From contig JANQLU010000136.1 of NCBI GenBank assembly GCA_028280445.1, positions 310,001 through 374,000 on the forward strand: a stretch of DNA of 64,000 nucleotides, in the 5' to 3' direction. Both the position numbers and the translations under genes were made by a program. Under the pieces are notes generated by a model that had not been told where the DNA came from, did not search any database, and was given only the letters and a program-made list of their open reading frames with translations. Every line of letters starts with the position of its first letter. Position 1 is the stretch's first letter. This document shows positions 16,441 through 24,069 of the stretch, one piece after another. This stretch comes from Pirellulaceae bacterium. Its GTDB lineage: Bacteria; Planctomycetota; Planctomycetia; Pirellulales; Pirellulaceae.

Positions 16441-17211
16441 CTACAGCTCGACACCCATTTCACGCATCACCATTTTCATGTCGTCCCAAACGTTTCGCTT
16501 GGCGGACGGATTTCGCAACAAATAGGCCGGATGGTAGGTGACAGCAACTCGGCTGTTTTTGTATTGATGCAGCGTCTGCCGCAGCCGACCAATCGATTGC
16601 TTGGTCTGCAATAAAGTCCTCGCGGCAACACTTCCCAGGCAGACAATGAATTCCGGCTGGATGATATCCAGTTGTTTCTCGGCGTATTCCCAACAATTGT
16701 AGATTTCGTCGTCGCTGGGGTTGCGGTTACCCGGCGGGCGACATTTGACCGTATTCAAAATATAAACTTCTTCGCGTTTCAAAGTGCATGCACCGATGAT
16801 GCGATCGAGCAATTGTCCGGCCTTGCCGACAAATGGTTCGCCCAATCGATCTTCGTCCGCCCCAGGAGCCTCGCCGAAAAAACATAATCGAGCATGGGGA
16901 TCACCGACTCCAAATACGGTCTGCGTTCGCTTGGCACAAAGTTCCGCACAACGCGTACAATCTCGAACCTGTTGATTGACAATTTCCAATGCCGCCCCAC
17001 GATCGACGGTCGCCTCTGGCTTCACGGGCGGCGTTTCAGGAATGTCGTCGACCGTCGCGACGGGAGCCAGTTCTGAAACGGCAGCTTCCTGTTGCTCAAC
17101 ACGCTCGATGAATTCGTCAACGTTGCTCGGGCTGGCCGATTGAAAATCAGTGACGCCCGCGTCTTGCAGTGATTTCAAATAGATTGCAATCGATCGACTA
17201 AATGAATCCAT
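16441..17211 (-). CDS. Uracil-DNA glycosylase, family 4 (iron-sulfur)
   Basis: Removes uracil from DNA to start base-excision repair. The C-terminal 170 residues form the catalytic domain: CTRCAELC (two cluster Cys), motif A GEAPGADED, NTVKCRPPGNRNPSDDEIYNC (the other two Cys of the [4Fe-4S] cluster), and HPAYLLRNPSAKR with the motif B His. The N-terminal 85 residues are an acidic, low-complexity extension often seen in planctomycete members. No partner gene is adjacent. Identification of the family is firm; a phage-type role as a polymerase-linked domain is unlikely given the full motifs. Confidence 0.93.
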   Translation of the reverse strand: MDSFSRSIAIYLKSLQDAGVTDFQSASPSNVDEFIERVEQQEAAVSELAPVATVDDIPETPPVKPEATVDRGAALEIVNQQVRDCTRCAELCAKRTQTVFGVGDPHARLCFFGEAPGADEDRLGEPFVGKAGQLLDRIIGACTLKREEVYILNTVKCRPPGNRNPSDDEIYNCWEYAEKQLDIIQPEFIVCLGSVAARTLLQTKQSIGRLRQTLHQYKNSRVAVTYHPAYLLRNPSAKRNVWDDMKMVMREMGVEL

Positions 17212-17573
17212 GATCTTTTTTTGAGACTCACAAAAAACGAAAACGATGCAAAATCATAACCCGAAACGTCAGTGAGGGACAAGAAACAGACCAAGTTCAA
17301 AATTAACAGACCGCGTCCCGAAGATTCAAAAAAAGAGTGTTGAGACAGGCCGAACACGATTTACATGACATAACCTCCGTCCTGTTTATCCTGTAAATCC
17401 TGTCAAACAACGCAGCGGCACACGAACCCCTGAAATCCGGCGACAAAATGCATCTTTTTCTCCGAATTTCGTGAATCAAAAACTTTTGGCCCGTGTCCTT
17501 TAGCAACTCGTGCAGTAAATTTGGACTTCTGGGTTTCCGCTAAAACTCCTGTTTCTTTTGATTTTGCAGATCA
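17212..17573. other. Spacer upstream of der with a family C repeat arm
   Basis: About 360 bases between divergent genes. Positions 17252-17280 match one arm of the family C palindrome (ATCATAACCCGAAACGTCAG), but the partner arm is missing, so this is a decayed copy. A short dyad, CCTGTTTATCCTGTAAATCC near 17382, is internally repetitive. Promoters of der and of the glycosylase gene should lie here. No coding frame is convincing. Confidence 0.45.
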
Positions 17574-18962
17574 ATGCGATTACCGCAAATTGCCATCGTT
17601 GGACGCCCCAACGTCGGCAAATCAAGCATTTTTAACTGGCTCGTCGGACGACGATTGGCGATCGTCGATTCCGTTGCTGGCGTTACGCGCGATCGCATGA
17701 TCCAGGTCGTCGAACACGAAGATCAGTACTTTGAAATCGTCGATACCGGGGGAATCGGTATCAATGACGTCGACAATCTGACCACGGAAATCGACGAACA
17801 GATCAATTTCGCACTGACCCAAGCGGACGCCGTTGTTTTTGTCGTCGATACCAAAGAAGGCATTACTCCGTTGGATGAAGAGGTGCTGCGTCGTCTCCGC
17901 GCGATCGACAAACCCGTCCAACTGGTTTGCAACAAGGCCGATAATGATGACCTCGAATTGCAAGCCAGCGAATTTTTTCGCTTGGGTCTCGGTGAGCCGT
18001 TGCCGATCAGTGCCAAAGAAAACCGCCGCAAAGTACGATTGCTCGACGCGTTATTAAAACTTGTCGAGGGCTGGACCGATGAATCCGACACGCCTGAACA
18101 AGCGATCATGAAAATGGCAATTGTCGGACGCAGGAATGTCGGCAAAAGCACTTTTATTAACGCCATTACCGGTCAGCCTCGGGTCATCGTTAGCGAAGTT
18201 GCCGGAACGACCCGAGACAGCATCGACGTTCGATTTGAATTGGACGGAAAAACCTTTATCGCGATCGACACTCCCGGATTGCGAAAAGGGAAAAGCGTCA
18301 GAACTGATATCGAGTTTTACAGTACGCATCGTGCCAAACGGAGCGTTCGCCACGCCGATGTTGTTTTGATGTTTTTTGATTCCAGTAGTCGCATCAGCAA
18401 AGTTGATCGACAACTGTGCAACTATATCAACGAACAAAACAAGCCATGTATTTTTGTGGTCAACAAATGGGATTTGATGGCCGACCACATGCCAACCGAG
18501 CGGTGGGCAGATTACCTTCGCGACAATTTTTCGAACATGTGGAATGTGCCGATCGCTTTCGTAACCGCGCTGACGGGACGAAATGTCAAACGATTGATTA
18601 ACCACGCACAAATGCTGTTCAAACAAAGCCGCGAACGCGTTTCAACGCCTCGACTCAACAAACTGATCAAACGGGCGCTTCAACATCATCCGCCCCCGAT
18701 CGTTTCGCGACGTCGCCCCAAAATCTACTATGCGGTTCAAGTTGCTATCCAGCCGCCGACCATTGTTCTGAAATGCAATAATCCAGATGCGTTTCCCAAA
18801 TCCTATCGGCGTTATCTGCTGGGAGTGTTGCGTGACGAGTTGTCGTTTGGCGAAGTGCCAATACGGTTGTTGCTGGAAAAACGAAAACCGAGCGAAGCCA
18901 AACAGTCCGATATTCCTGAAATCGACGTCGATTCATACGAAGAAAACGAACTCGTCGAGTGA
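17574..18962 (+). CDS. der: Ribosome biogenesis GTPase Der (EngA)
   Basis: Essential double GTPase acting in maturation of the 50S ribosomal subunit. Two G domains are present: the first with GRPNVGKSSIFNWL, DTGG and NKAD, the second with GRRNVGKSTFINAI, DTPGLRKG and NKWD. They are followed by a C-terminal KH-like domain (about residues 355-440, IVSRRRPKIYYAVQVAIQPP). The 462-residue length is standard. The ATG at 17574 directly precedes RLPQIAIVGRPNVGKS. It ends next to a perfect 22-base inverted repeat that separates it from the convergent aminotransferase gene. Confidence 0.97.
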   Translation: MRLPQIAIVGRPNVGKSSIFNWLVGRRLAIVDSVAGVTRDRMIQVVEHEDQYFEIVDTGGIGINDVDNLTTEIDEQINFALTQADAVVFVVDTKEGITPLDEEVLRRLRAIDKPVQLVCNKADNDDLELQASEFFRLGLGEPLPISAKENRRKVRLLDALLKLVEGWTDESDTPEQAIMKMAIVGRRNVGKSTFINAITGQPRVIVSEVAGTTRDSIDVRFELDGKTFIAIDTPGLRKGKSVRTDIEFYSTHRAKRSVRHADVVLMFFDSSSRISKVDRQLCNYINEQNKPCIFVVNKWDLMADHMPTERWADYLRDNFSNMWNVPIAFVTALTGRNVKRLINHAQMLFKQSRERVSTPRLNKLIKRALQHHPPPIVSRRRPKIYYAVQVAIQPPTIVLKCNNPDAFPKSYRRYLLGVLRDELSFGEVPIRLLLEKRKPSEAKQSDIPEIDVDSYEENELVE

Positions 18963-18964
18963 CC

Positions 18965-19020
18965 GTAGGGCCGGTTCCCACCGGCCAATCTAGCAAACGG
19001 CCGGTGGGAACCGGCCCTAC
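18965..19020. repeat. Perfect inverted repeat (family B, copy 1)
   Basis: GTAGGGCCGGTTCCCACCGG and onward at 18965-18986 with its exact reverse complement at 18999-19020, arms of 22 bases and a 12-base loop. Related sequences occur near 31779-31855, 45328-45350, 45506-45536 and 56371-56391. It lies between the stop codons of convergent der and the aminotransferase gene and probably acts as a two-way terminator. Confidence 0.85.
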
Positions 19021-19027
19021 TGGAAAT

Positions 19028-20254
19028 CTAACTTCCCGCTTGCGCCGACATCGCCACTTGTTTCGTTCCCGGATAAGCCTGTAGTCCGGCTGCAATACAC
19101 TCGACCGCCAATTTCAAATCGTCTGAATTCAGAACGTAAGCAATGCGGACTTCGTCTTTTCCAGCACCGGGTGTTGCATAAAAACCTGCGCCGGGCGCCA
19201 TCATCACCGTAGATCCTCGATATTGAAACTCTTCGAGCATCCATTGGCAGAATTTTTCGGAATCATCGACCGGCAACCGGACCATCGCGTAAAAAGCTCC
19301 ATTGATATTGGGGCAGACCAAACCTGGAATCGCATCGAGTCCCGCTTTCAACGTATCGCGTCGTTTTGCAAATTCGCCAATCATCGAGTCATAGAAACTT
19401 TCCGGCAATTGGTAGACCGCGGCCGCACCGATTTGTCCAAACGTTGGCGGTGACAATCGCGCTTGTGCCATTTTCATCATCGCCTGCATCAATTCGTCGT
19501 TGCGGGTGATCACGCAACCGATGCGAGCACCACAAGCAGAAAATCGCTTTGAAATCGAATCCACGACGACGGCATTTTGTTCGATGCCCTGCAGACCCAG
19601 TGCGGAACTGTGTTTTGTATCGCCATAAACAAACTCACGATAAACTTCGTCGACAATCAGAAACAGATCGTGTTTGGCAACGATCTCTTTGAGTTTTTCT
19701 AACGTTGATTGGGAATACAAAACGCCCGTTGGATTTCCCGGGTTGCAAATCATAATTGCTTTGGTCTGAGGCGTAATTCGTTTTTCGAATTCTTCGGCCG
19801 CCGGTAAATCAAAATCCTCGTCGAGATAAGTGGTAATGGGAACAATTCTGGCGTCCTTGGCAAACGAAAACGAACTGTAGTTTGCGTAAAACGGTTCCGG
19901 AACAATGACTTCATCACCTGGGTTCAGGATCGATGCAAAAACAAAACTGAGTGCCTCCGAGGCACCGGTGGTCACCAACACATGATCGACACTCAATTGA
20001 TGACCAATTCGGCCGTAGTATTCGACGATGGCCTGACGTAACGAATCGATTCCGGCCGACGGGCTATAGGCAATAACCTTGATGCCCGCATCGTCGATGG
20101 CTTGAAAGAACTCTGGCGGTGTTTCGATATCCGGTTGCCCAATATTGAGGTGAAAGATATTGACACCTCGCGCTTTGGCTGCCTGGGCAAAAGGAGCCAA
20201 TTTTCTAATCGGTGACTCCGGAAGCTGATGAGCACGCGTCGACAAACCTGGCAT
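19028..20254 (-). CDS. Class I pyridoxal-phosphate aminotransferase (aspartate-type)
   Basis: Cytoplasmic PLP enzyme transferring amino groups from an amino acid to a 2-oxo acid. Signatures: LNIGQPDIETP at the N-terminus, VTTGASEALSFVF, NPGNPTGVLYS, VDEVYREFVYG, and the PLP lysine in DSISKRFSACGARIG; FYAMVRLP and VRIAYVLN lie near the C-terminus. It belongs to the aspartate/LL-diaminopimelate aminotransferase superfamily, but the substrate cannot be fixed from sequence alone. ATG 20254 is chosen (408 residues); a TTG four codons earlier overlaps the GGAAA that likely serves as its ribosome-binding site. Confidence 0.9.
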   Translation of the reverse strand: MPGLSTRAHQLPESPIRKLAPFAQAAKARGVNIFHLNIGQPDIETPPEFFQAIDDAGIKVIAYSPSAGIDSLRQAIVEYYGRIGHQLSVDHVLVTTGASEALSFVFASILNPGDEVIVPEPFYANYSSFSFAKDARIVPITTYLDEDFDLPAAEEFEKRITPQTKAIMICNPGNPTGVLYSQSTLEKLKEIVAKHDLFLIVDEVYREFVYGDTKHSSALGLQGIEQNAVVVDSISKRFSACGARIGCVITRNDELMQAMMKMAQARLSPPTFGQIGAAAVYQLPESFYDSMIGEFAKRRDTLKAGLDAIPGLVCPNINGAFYAMVRLPVDDSEKFCQWMLEEFQYRGSTVMMAPGAGFYATPGAGKDEVRIAYVLNSDDLKLAVECIAAGLQAYPGTKQVAMSAQAGS

Positions 20255-20452
20255 TGTTGTTTCCAAATTAGCTTGTTGAGAAATTGAACCGGAAAAGTAT
20301 ACACAAACCGCTGGGTTGTCGTCAGTTTTCCGCCCCTAAATTTTATATTATCGGTACGCATTTTGGGGGCATACACCTGTCGACAAAATTTACGTACGCT
20401 ATAGCGACACTAACAGTATTTTGCGTTGACTAGAAATAAAAAAAGGTGAATT

Positions 20453-20962
20453 ATGAGTGCTCCTCAAGTCGCAATTTTGATGGGAAGCGACAGCGATTGG
20501 CCAAAAATCAACAAATGTGCGGCGGCTCTCGAAGAGTTTGACGTTGGTTACGAAGTTCACGTTATGAGTGCTCACCGAACACCGCACGTCGTCGCCGAGT
20601 TTGCCGAATCGGCGGAAAGTCGAGGAATCAAGGTGATTATTGGGGCGGCTGGTGGTGCTGCTCACTTGGCAGGTGTCGTGGCGGCTCACACGCCATTGCC
20701 CGTGATTGGATTACCAGTTCCGACTGACACGATGGGCGGTATGGATTCTCTGTTAGCCACCGTTCAAATGCCCGGCGACGTACCGGTCGCTTCGGTAGCC
20801 GTCGGTATGGGGGGACCTCGAAACGCAGGATTGTTTGCTGTTCAAATTCTGTCGACGGCCGATGAATCACTGCGCGAGAAATTTAAAGAGTTCAAAGAAT
20901 CCTTGGTCGGCAAGATTCAGGAAAAAAATAAAAAACTTCAGTCTTCGTTGGCTCCTGTATAA
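20453..20962 (+). CDS. purE: N5-carboxyaminoimidazole ribonucleotide mutase
   Basis: Class I PurE: converts N5-CAIR to CAIR in purine synthesis, working with PurK, which is not in this window. The 169-residue length and the motifs ILMGSDSDWPKINKC, VMSAHRTPH, GAAGGAAHLAGVVAAHT and LPVIGLPVPT are diagnostic. AAGGTG lies seven bases before the ATG. mtnA starts five bases after its stop, so the two are co-transcribed, which links purine synthesis with methylthioadenosine salvage. Confidence 0.95.
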   Translation: MSAPQVAILMGSDSDWPKINKCAAALEEFDVGYEVHVMSAHRTPHVVAEFAESAESRGIKVIIGAAGGAAHLAGVVAAHTPLPVIGLPVPTDTMGGMDSLLATVQMPGDVPVASVAVGMGGPRNAGLFAVQILSTADESLREKFKEFKESLVGKIQEKNKKLQSSLAPV

Positions 20963-20967
20963 ATTCG

Positions 20968-22029
20968 ATGGTTGAAACAAACAAAATCGAAACCTTGCGA
21001 TGGGTCGGTGGATTCGATGGCCACCTGGTCATGATCGACCAGACCCAGTTGCCCGGTGAGTTAATCGAATTGGAATGTCGCGACATCGACACTGTTTTCG
21101 AAGCGATCCAGATGTTGCGAGTCCGCGGTGCTCCTGCAATTGGAATTGCTGGTGCCTACGGCGTGCTCATTGGGATTCAATCGGATTTTGATTCTGTATC
21201 GGCGTTAAAAATACAGTTGGCCAGAACATGCGACTATCTCGCCGAAAGCCGCCCGACGGCCGTCAATCTGTTTTGGGCACTCAACAGAATGCGCCGCACA
21301 CCCGATGAATTTCCGACGGACGACGTTATCGAATTAAAAAACGCTTTGTTGAAAACCGCGGTCGAGATTCATGAAGAAGACCGGCAAATGTGCCACGCTA
21401 TCGGACAACACGGCGCCGATTTGTTGGCCAATGTCGACAGTTTTCTAACCCACTGTAATGCTGGCGGTCTGGCAACTGCCGAATACGGTACGGCTCTGTC
21501 CGTGTTTTTTACTTGTCACGATCGCGGCCGGAAAATCAAAGTCTATGTCGACGAAACACGTCCATTGTTGCAAGGCGCAAGATTGACGACTTGGGAATTG
21601 ATGCAACACGGTATTGATACGACGTTGATTTGTGATTCGATGGCAGCTCAAGTGATGCGCGAAGGACGTATCGAAGCAATTGTCACCGGAGCGGATCGGA
21701 TTGCCCGCAACGGAGATGCGGCCAATAAAATCGGCACTTATTCGTTGGCTGTTCTGGCCCGCCATCACGGTATTCCCCTGTACATTGCCGCTCCCAGTTC
21801 TACTTTCGATTTGTCGTTGCCCGATGGCGACGGAATTCCCATCGAAGAACGTCGGGCCGAGGAAATCACACACGGTTTTGGCCGCCCTACAGCTCCCGAA
21901 GGAGTCCATGTCTACAATCCAGCATTTGACGTTACACCAAGTGACTACATCGAGGCCATCATTACCGAGCGCGGTGTGATTCACGAGGTAAACGAAGACA
22001 ATGTGTTGTCAGTTCTAGGCATTTGCTAA
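20968..22029 (+). CDS. mtnA: S-methyl-5-thioribose-1-phosphate isomerase
   Basis: Converts methylthioribose-1-phosphate to methylthioribulose-1-phosphate in the methionine salvage pathway. Motifs: MLRVRGAPAIGIAGAYG, LTHCNAGGLATAEYGTAL with the catalytic Cys, YVDETRPLLQGARLTTWEL, and VTGADRIARNGDAANKIGTY with the catalytic Asp. The 353-residue length is typical and it resembles eIF-2B alpha-type isomerases. It is the second gene of an operon with purE, starting five bases after the purE stop. No other salvage gene is adjacent. Confidence 0.95.
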   Translation: MVETNKIETLRWVGGFDGHLVMIDQTQLPGELIELECRDIDTVFEAIQMLRVRGAPAIGIAGAYGVLIGIQSDFDSVSALKIQLARTCDYLAESRPTAVNLFWALNRMRRTPDEFPTDDVIELKNALLKTAVEIHEEDRQMCHAIGQHGADLLANVDSFLTHCNAGGLATAEYGTALSVFFTCHDRGRKIKVYVDETRPLLQGARLTTWELMQHGIDTTLICDSMAAQVMREGRIEAIVTGADRIARNGDAANKIGTYSLAVLARHHGIPLYIAAPSSTFDLSLPDGDGIPIEERRAEEITHGFGRPTAPEGVHVYNPAFDVTPSDYIEAIITERGVIHEVNEDNVLSVLGIC

Positions 22030-22070
22030 GTAGGCTTTTTTACAGCCGTCCCAACATGGGCAAACCACCC

Positions 22071-22151
22071 GTGAGCGGCAAGGCGCTAGCCGCCGGTACC
22101 AGGCGCAGTACCAAGCACTAACGTACCGGCGGCTAGCGCCTTGCCGCTCAC
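22071..22151. repeat. Perfect palindromic repeat (family A, copy 2)
   Basis: 29-base arms at 22071-22099 and 22123-22151 (GTGAGCGGCAAGGCGCTAGC and onward), exact reverse complements. It shares its arms with the copies at 3480-3548 and 45367-45436. It lies just after mtnA, followed at 22191-22211 by a decayed family C arm. Two elements in one 290-base spacer suggest insertion hot spots. Confidence 0.88.
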
Positions 22152-22319
22152 AGAATCAGGCTCAGCGGGAAGATTTCTTCAACACAAAAGTCGCAACCCG
22201 AAGCGCTTGCGATTTTGACTTATGGCACCGCTGCCAAAATGTTTCGTCACTGCAGCTTGAATATCTGATTTCAACGCGAACAATGTTGTGACAACGATTA
22301 ACGGGGAGAAATTGCGTCT

Positions 22320-23822
22320 ATGCCAGCCGAATTTTTCAAAAGTGTTTCGTGGGTGATCCTTGTGATCCTGTCGGTCATTGCCGTCATCGGAACGGTCGCA
22401 ACATACGACGGCTTCGGCGTACTTGCTGTCACGATCGGCATGTGTATTGGAGTTGCGGTTGGCTGGGGATACGTCTTGGGTTGGCTGTTTGGATTGAATC
22501 GCCATGTCAATAAACACTTGAACATGTCCGCCAAAACTGCCGCTTTTGTGAGCAAGCAGATTGGCAGTAGTCATCAAGCCGACTTCGAAAAACTGCTCGA
22601 AAAATTATTTGCCGATCAAGACAACGCCATACGATTTGGTATGCAAGTCGAATACGGAGTCGATCTAGCGAATCTGCAACAAAAGAATATCAAATTGCAG
22701 GCAATCAAATGGCAGTCGCGAGAAACCCTCGACGAATCGATCGAAGTTTATCCGACAAACGCCGTTTACCTTCTGAAACTGGATGGCAAACCATATGTCG
22801 TGTCGATCAACGCAGTGCATTCCGAGTTTTCCGCCTACGAAGAGGATACGGTCATTGGTACTGGCAGCGGGGCATCGTTGCAGTTGTTTGCGCAAACCAT
22901 TGATGACGCGCGTGCTATTGTCAATTATCTGGTCAAACATGCACCGCAGTCGTCAGTCTATCGCGGCAAGCTGTTACATGTATCGACGCCGCGCGACGGT
23001 TTGTCTCGAAATACCATTCGCATTCACACTCGGCCGTCCGTTGAAGCGGATCGTATCATCTTGCCTGACGAGATTATCACAACATTGGATCGCATCATCG
23101 CTGCCCGATTAAAACACTCGGAAGTTTTGAACCGGCACGGGCATTCGTCAAAGTTCGGGATTTTATTGCATGGACCGCCTGGCACGGGAAAAACATTGGT
23201 GTCCAAATACTTGATCGGTAACGCCGAAAACTTTACAGGTATCGTGTTGGGCGACCTGGATTTCGAGTCGATTCGCGAATCATTTCGACTGGCTGCCTAC
23301 CTGCATCCGGCCATCATTGTGATCGAGGATGTCGATTTGCTGGCGGAGCGGCGAGAAAAAAATTTCAATGTCACGGCGCTGCAACAGTTGATGAATGAAC
23401 TCGATGGCCTGGCACCAACGTGCGAGACCATTGTCGTCATGAGCACCAATCGTCCCGAAGCATTGGAACCCGCATTGGCTTCGCGGCCAGGCCGAGTTTC
23501 GCAAGCGATCGAATTCCCGTTGCCGGATCAGGAATTGCGTGAGAAATTAATCAACCTGTTTTGTCCAAACACGGACACGACTGGAGTCGATATCAACAAG
23601 ATCGTCAACCGCACGGCCGGCAGCAGCCCAGCGTTTCTAGAAGAGTTATCGAAACGGGCAATTTTGTTCGCGGCGGAACGATCGCCCGAAGTCAATGGTG
23701 ATCTTGCCGCAAATCAATTGCTTGAACTCAACGACAACGACTTCGACCAGGCCGTGCATGAATTGGTTGTGTTCGGCGGCCAAATGACAAAGGGGATCTT
23801 AGGGTTTAACCGGTCCGAGTGA
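22320..23822 (+). CDS. Membrane-anchored AAA ATPase
   Basis: A 500-residue protein. Two hydrophobic segments (about residues 8-29 and 33-57) anchor it to the membrane. Residues 75-235 form a domain of unknown type. The AAA module follows with Walker A HGPPGTGKTLVSK (about 284-296), Walker B IIVIEDVDLLAE and the sensor/arginine-finger region STNRPEALEPALASRPGR. The C-terminal lid region is FLEELSKRAILFAAE. The AAA part resembles BCS1/CDC48-type unfoldases. No protease domain is present. GGGGAGAA precedes the ATG by ten bases. The role is probably remodelling or extraction of membrane-linked proteins; the substrate is unknown. Confidence 0.85.
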   Translation: MPAEFFKSVSWVILVILSVIAVIGTVATYDGFGVLAVTIGMCIGVAVGWGYVLGWLFGLNRHVNKHLNMSAKTAAFVSKQIGSSHQADFEKLLEKLFADQDNAIRFGMQVEYGVDLANLQQKNIKLQAIKWQSRETLDESIEVYPTNAVYLLKLDGKPYVVSINAVHSEFSAYEEDTVIGTGSGASLQLFAQTIDDARAIVNYLVKHAPQSSVYRGKLLHVSTPRDGLSRNTIRIHTRPSVEADRIILPDEIITTLDRIIAARLKHSEVLNRHGHSSKFGILLHGPPGTGKTLVSKYLIGNAENFTGIVLGDLDFESIRESFRLAAYLHPAIIVIEDVDLLAERREKNFNVTALQQLMNELDGLAPTCETIVVMSTNRPEALEPALASRPGRVSQAIEFPLPDQELREKLINLFCPNTDTTGVDINKIVNRTAGSSPAFLEELSKRAILFAAERSPEVNGDLAANQLLELNDNDFDQAVHELVVFGGQMTKGILGFNRSE

Positions 23823-23867
23823 TACGGAATCATACGAGCGCGAAGCGCGAGCGAGTGGTTTTGCGCG

Positions 23868-24010
23868 GTCGGGTGCCACAAGTATGCGGTCAATCGCTAT
23901 GTGTGCCACTGGCTCTGCCAGTGCAATGGTTGGAATGTGGTTGACCACTTCAAGTGAAAGGAAAACGCAAGTTATTGTGTAAATCACTGGCAAAGCCAGT
24001 GGCACCCGAC
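23868..24010. repeat. Nested inverted repeat (family D, copy 1)
   Basis: Outer arms GTCGGGTGCCAC (23868-23879) and GTGGCACCCGAC (23999-24010); inner arms GTGCCACTGGCTCTGCCAGT at 23903-23922 and its approximate reverse complement at 23985-24005. Each inner arm is itself a small palindrome. A related single arm lies at 29076-29100. It separates the convergent AAA ATPase gene and the large membrane protein gene. Confidence 0.8.
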
Positions 24011-24069
24011 TGCGCTTCTTGCTTGTATCAGTCGCAAATGATTACTTCACTTGGAATCGAATCGTCTCA

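Noticed and set aside
10932..24010. CRISPR array suggested by recurring repeat arms
   Set aside because: The repeats are inverted pairs scattered over many kilobases with no regular spacing, no unique spacers of equal length and no cas genes.
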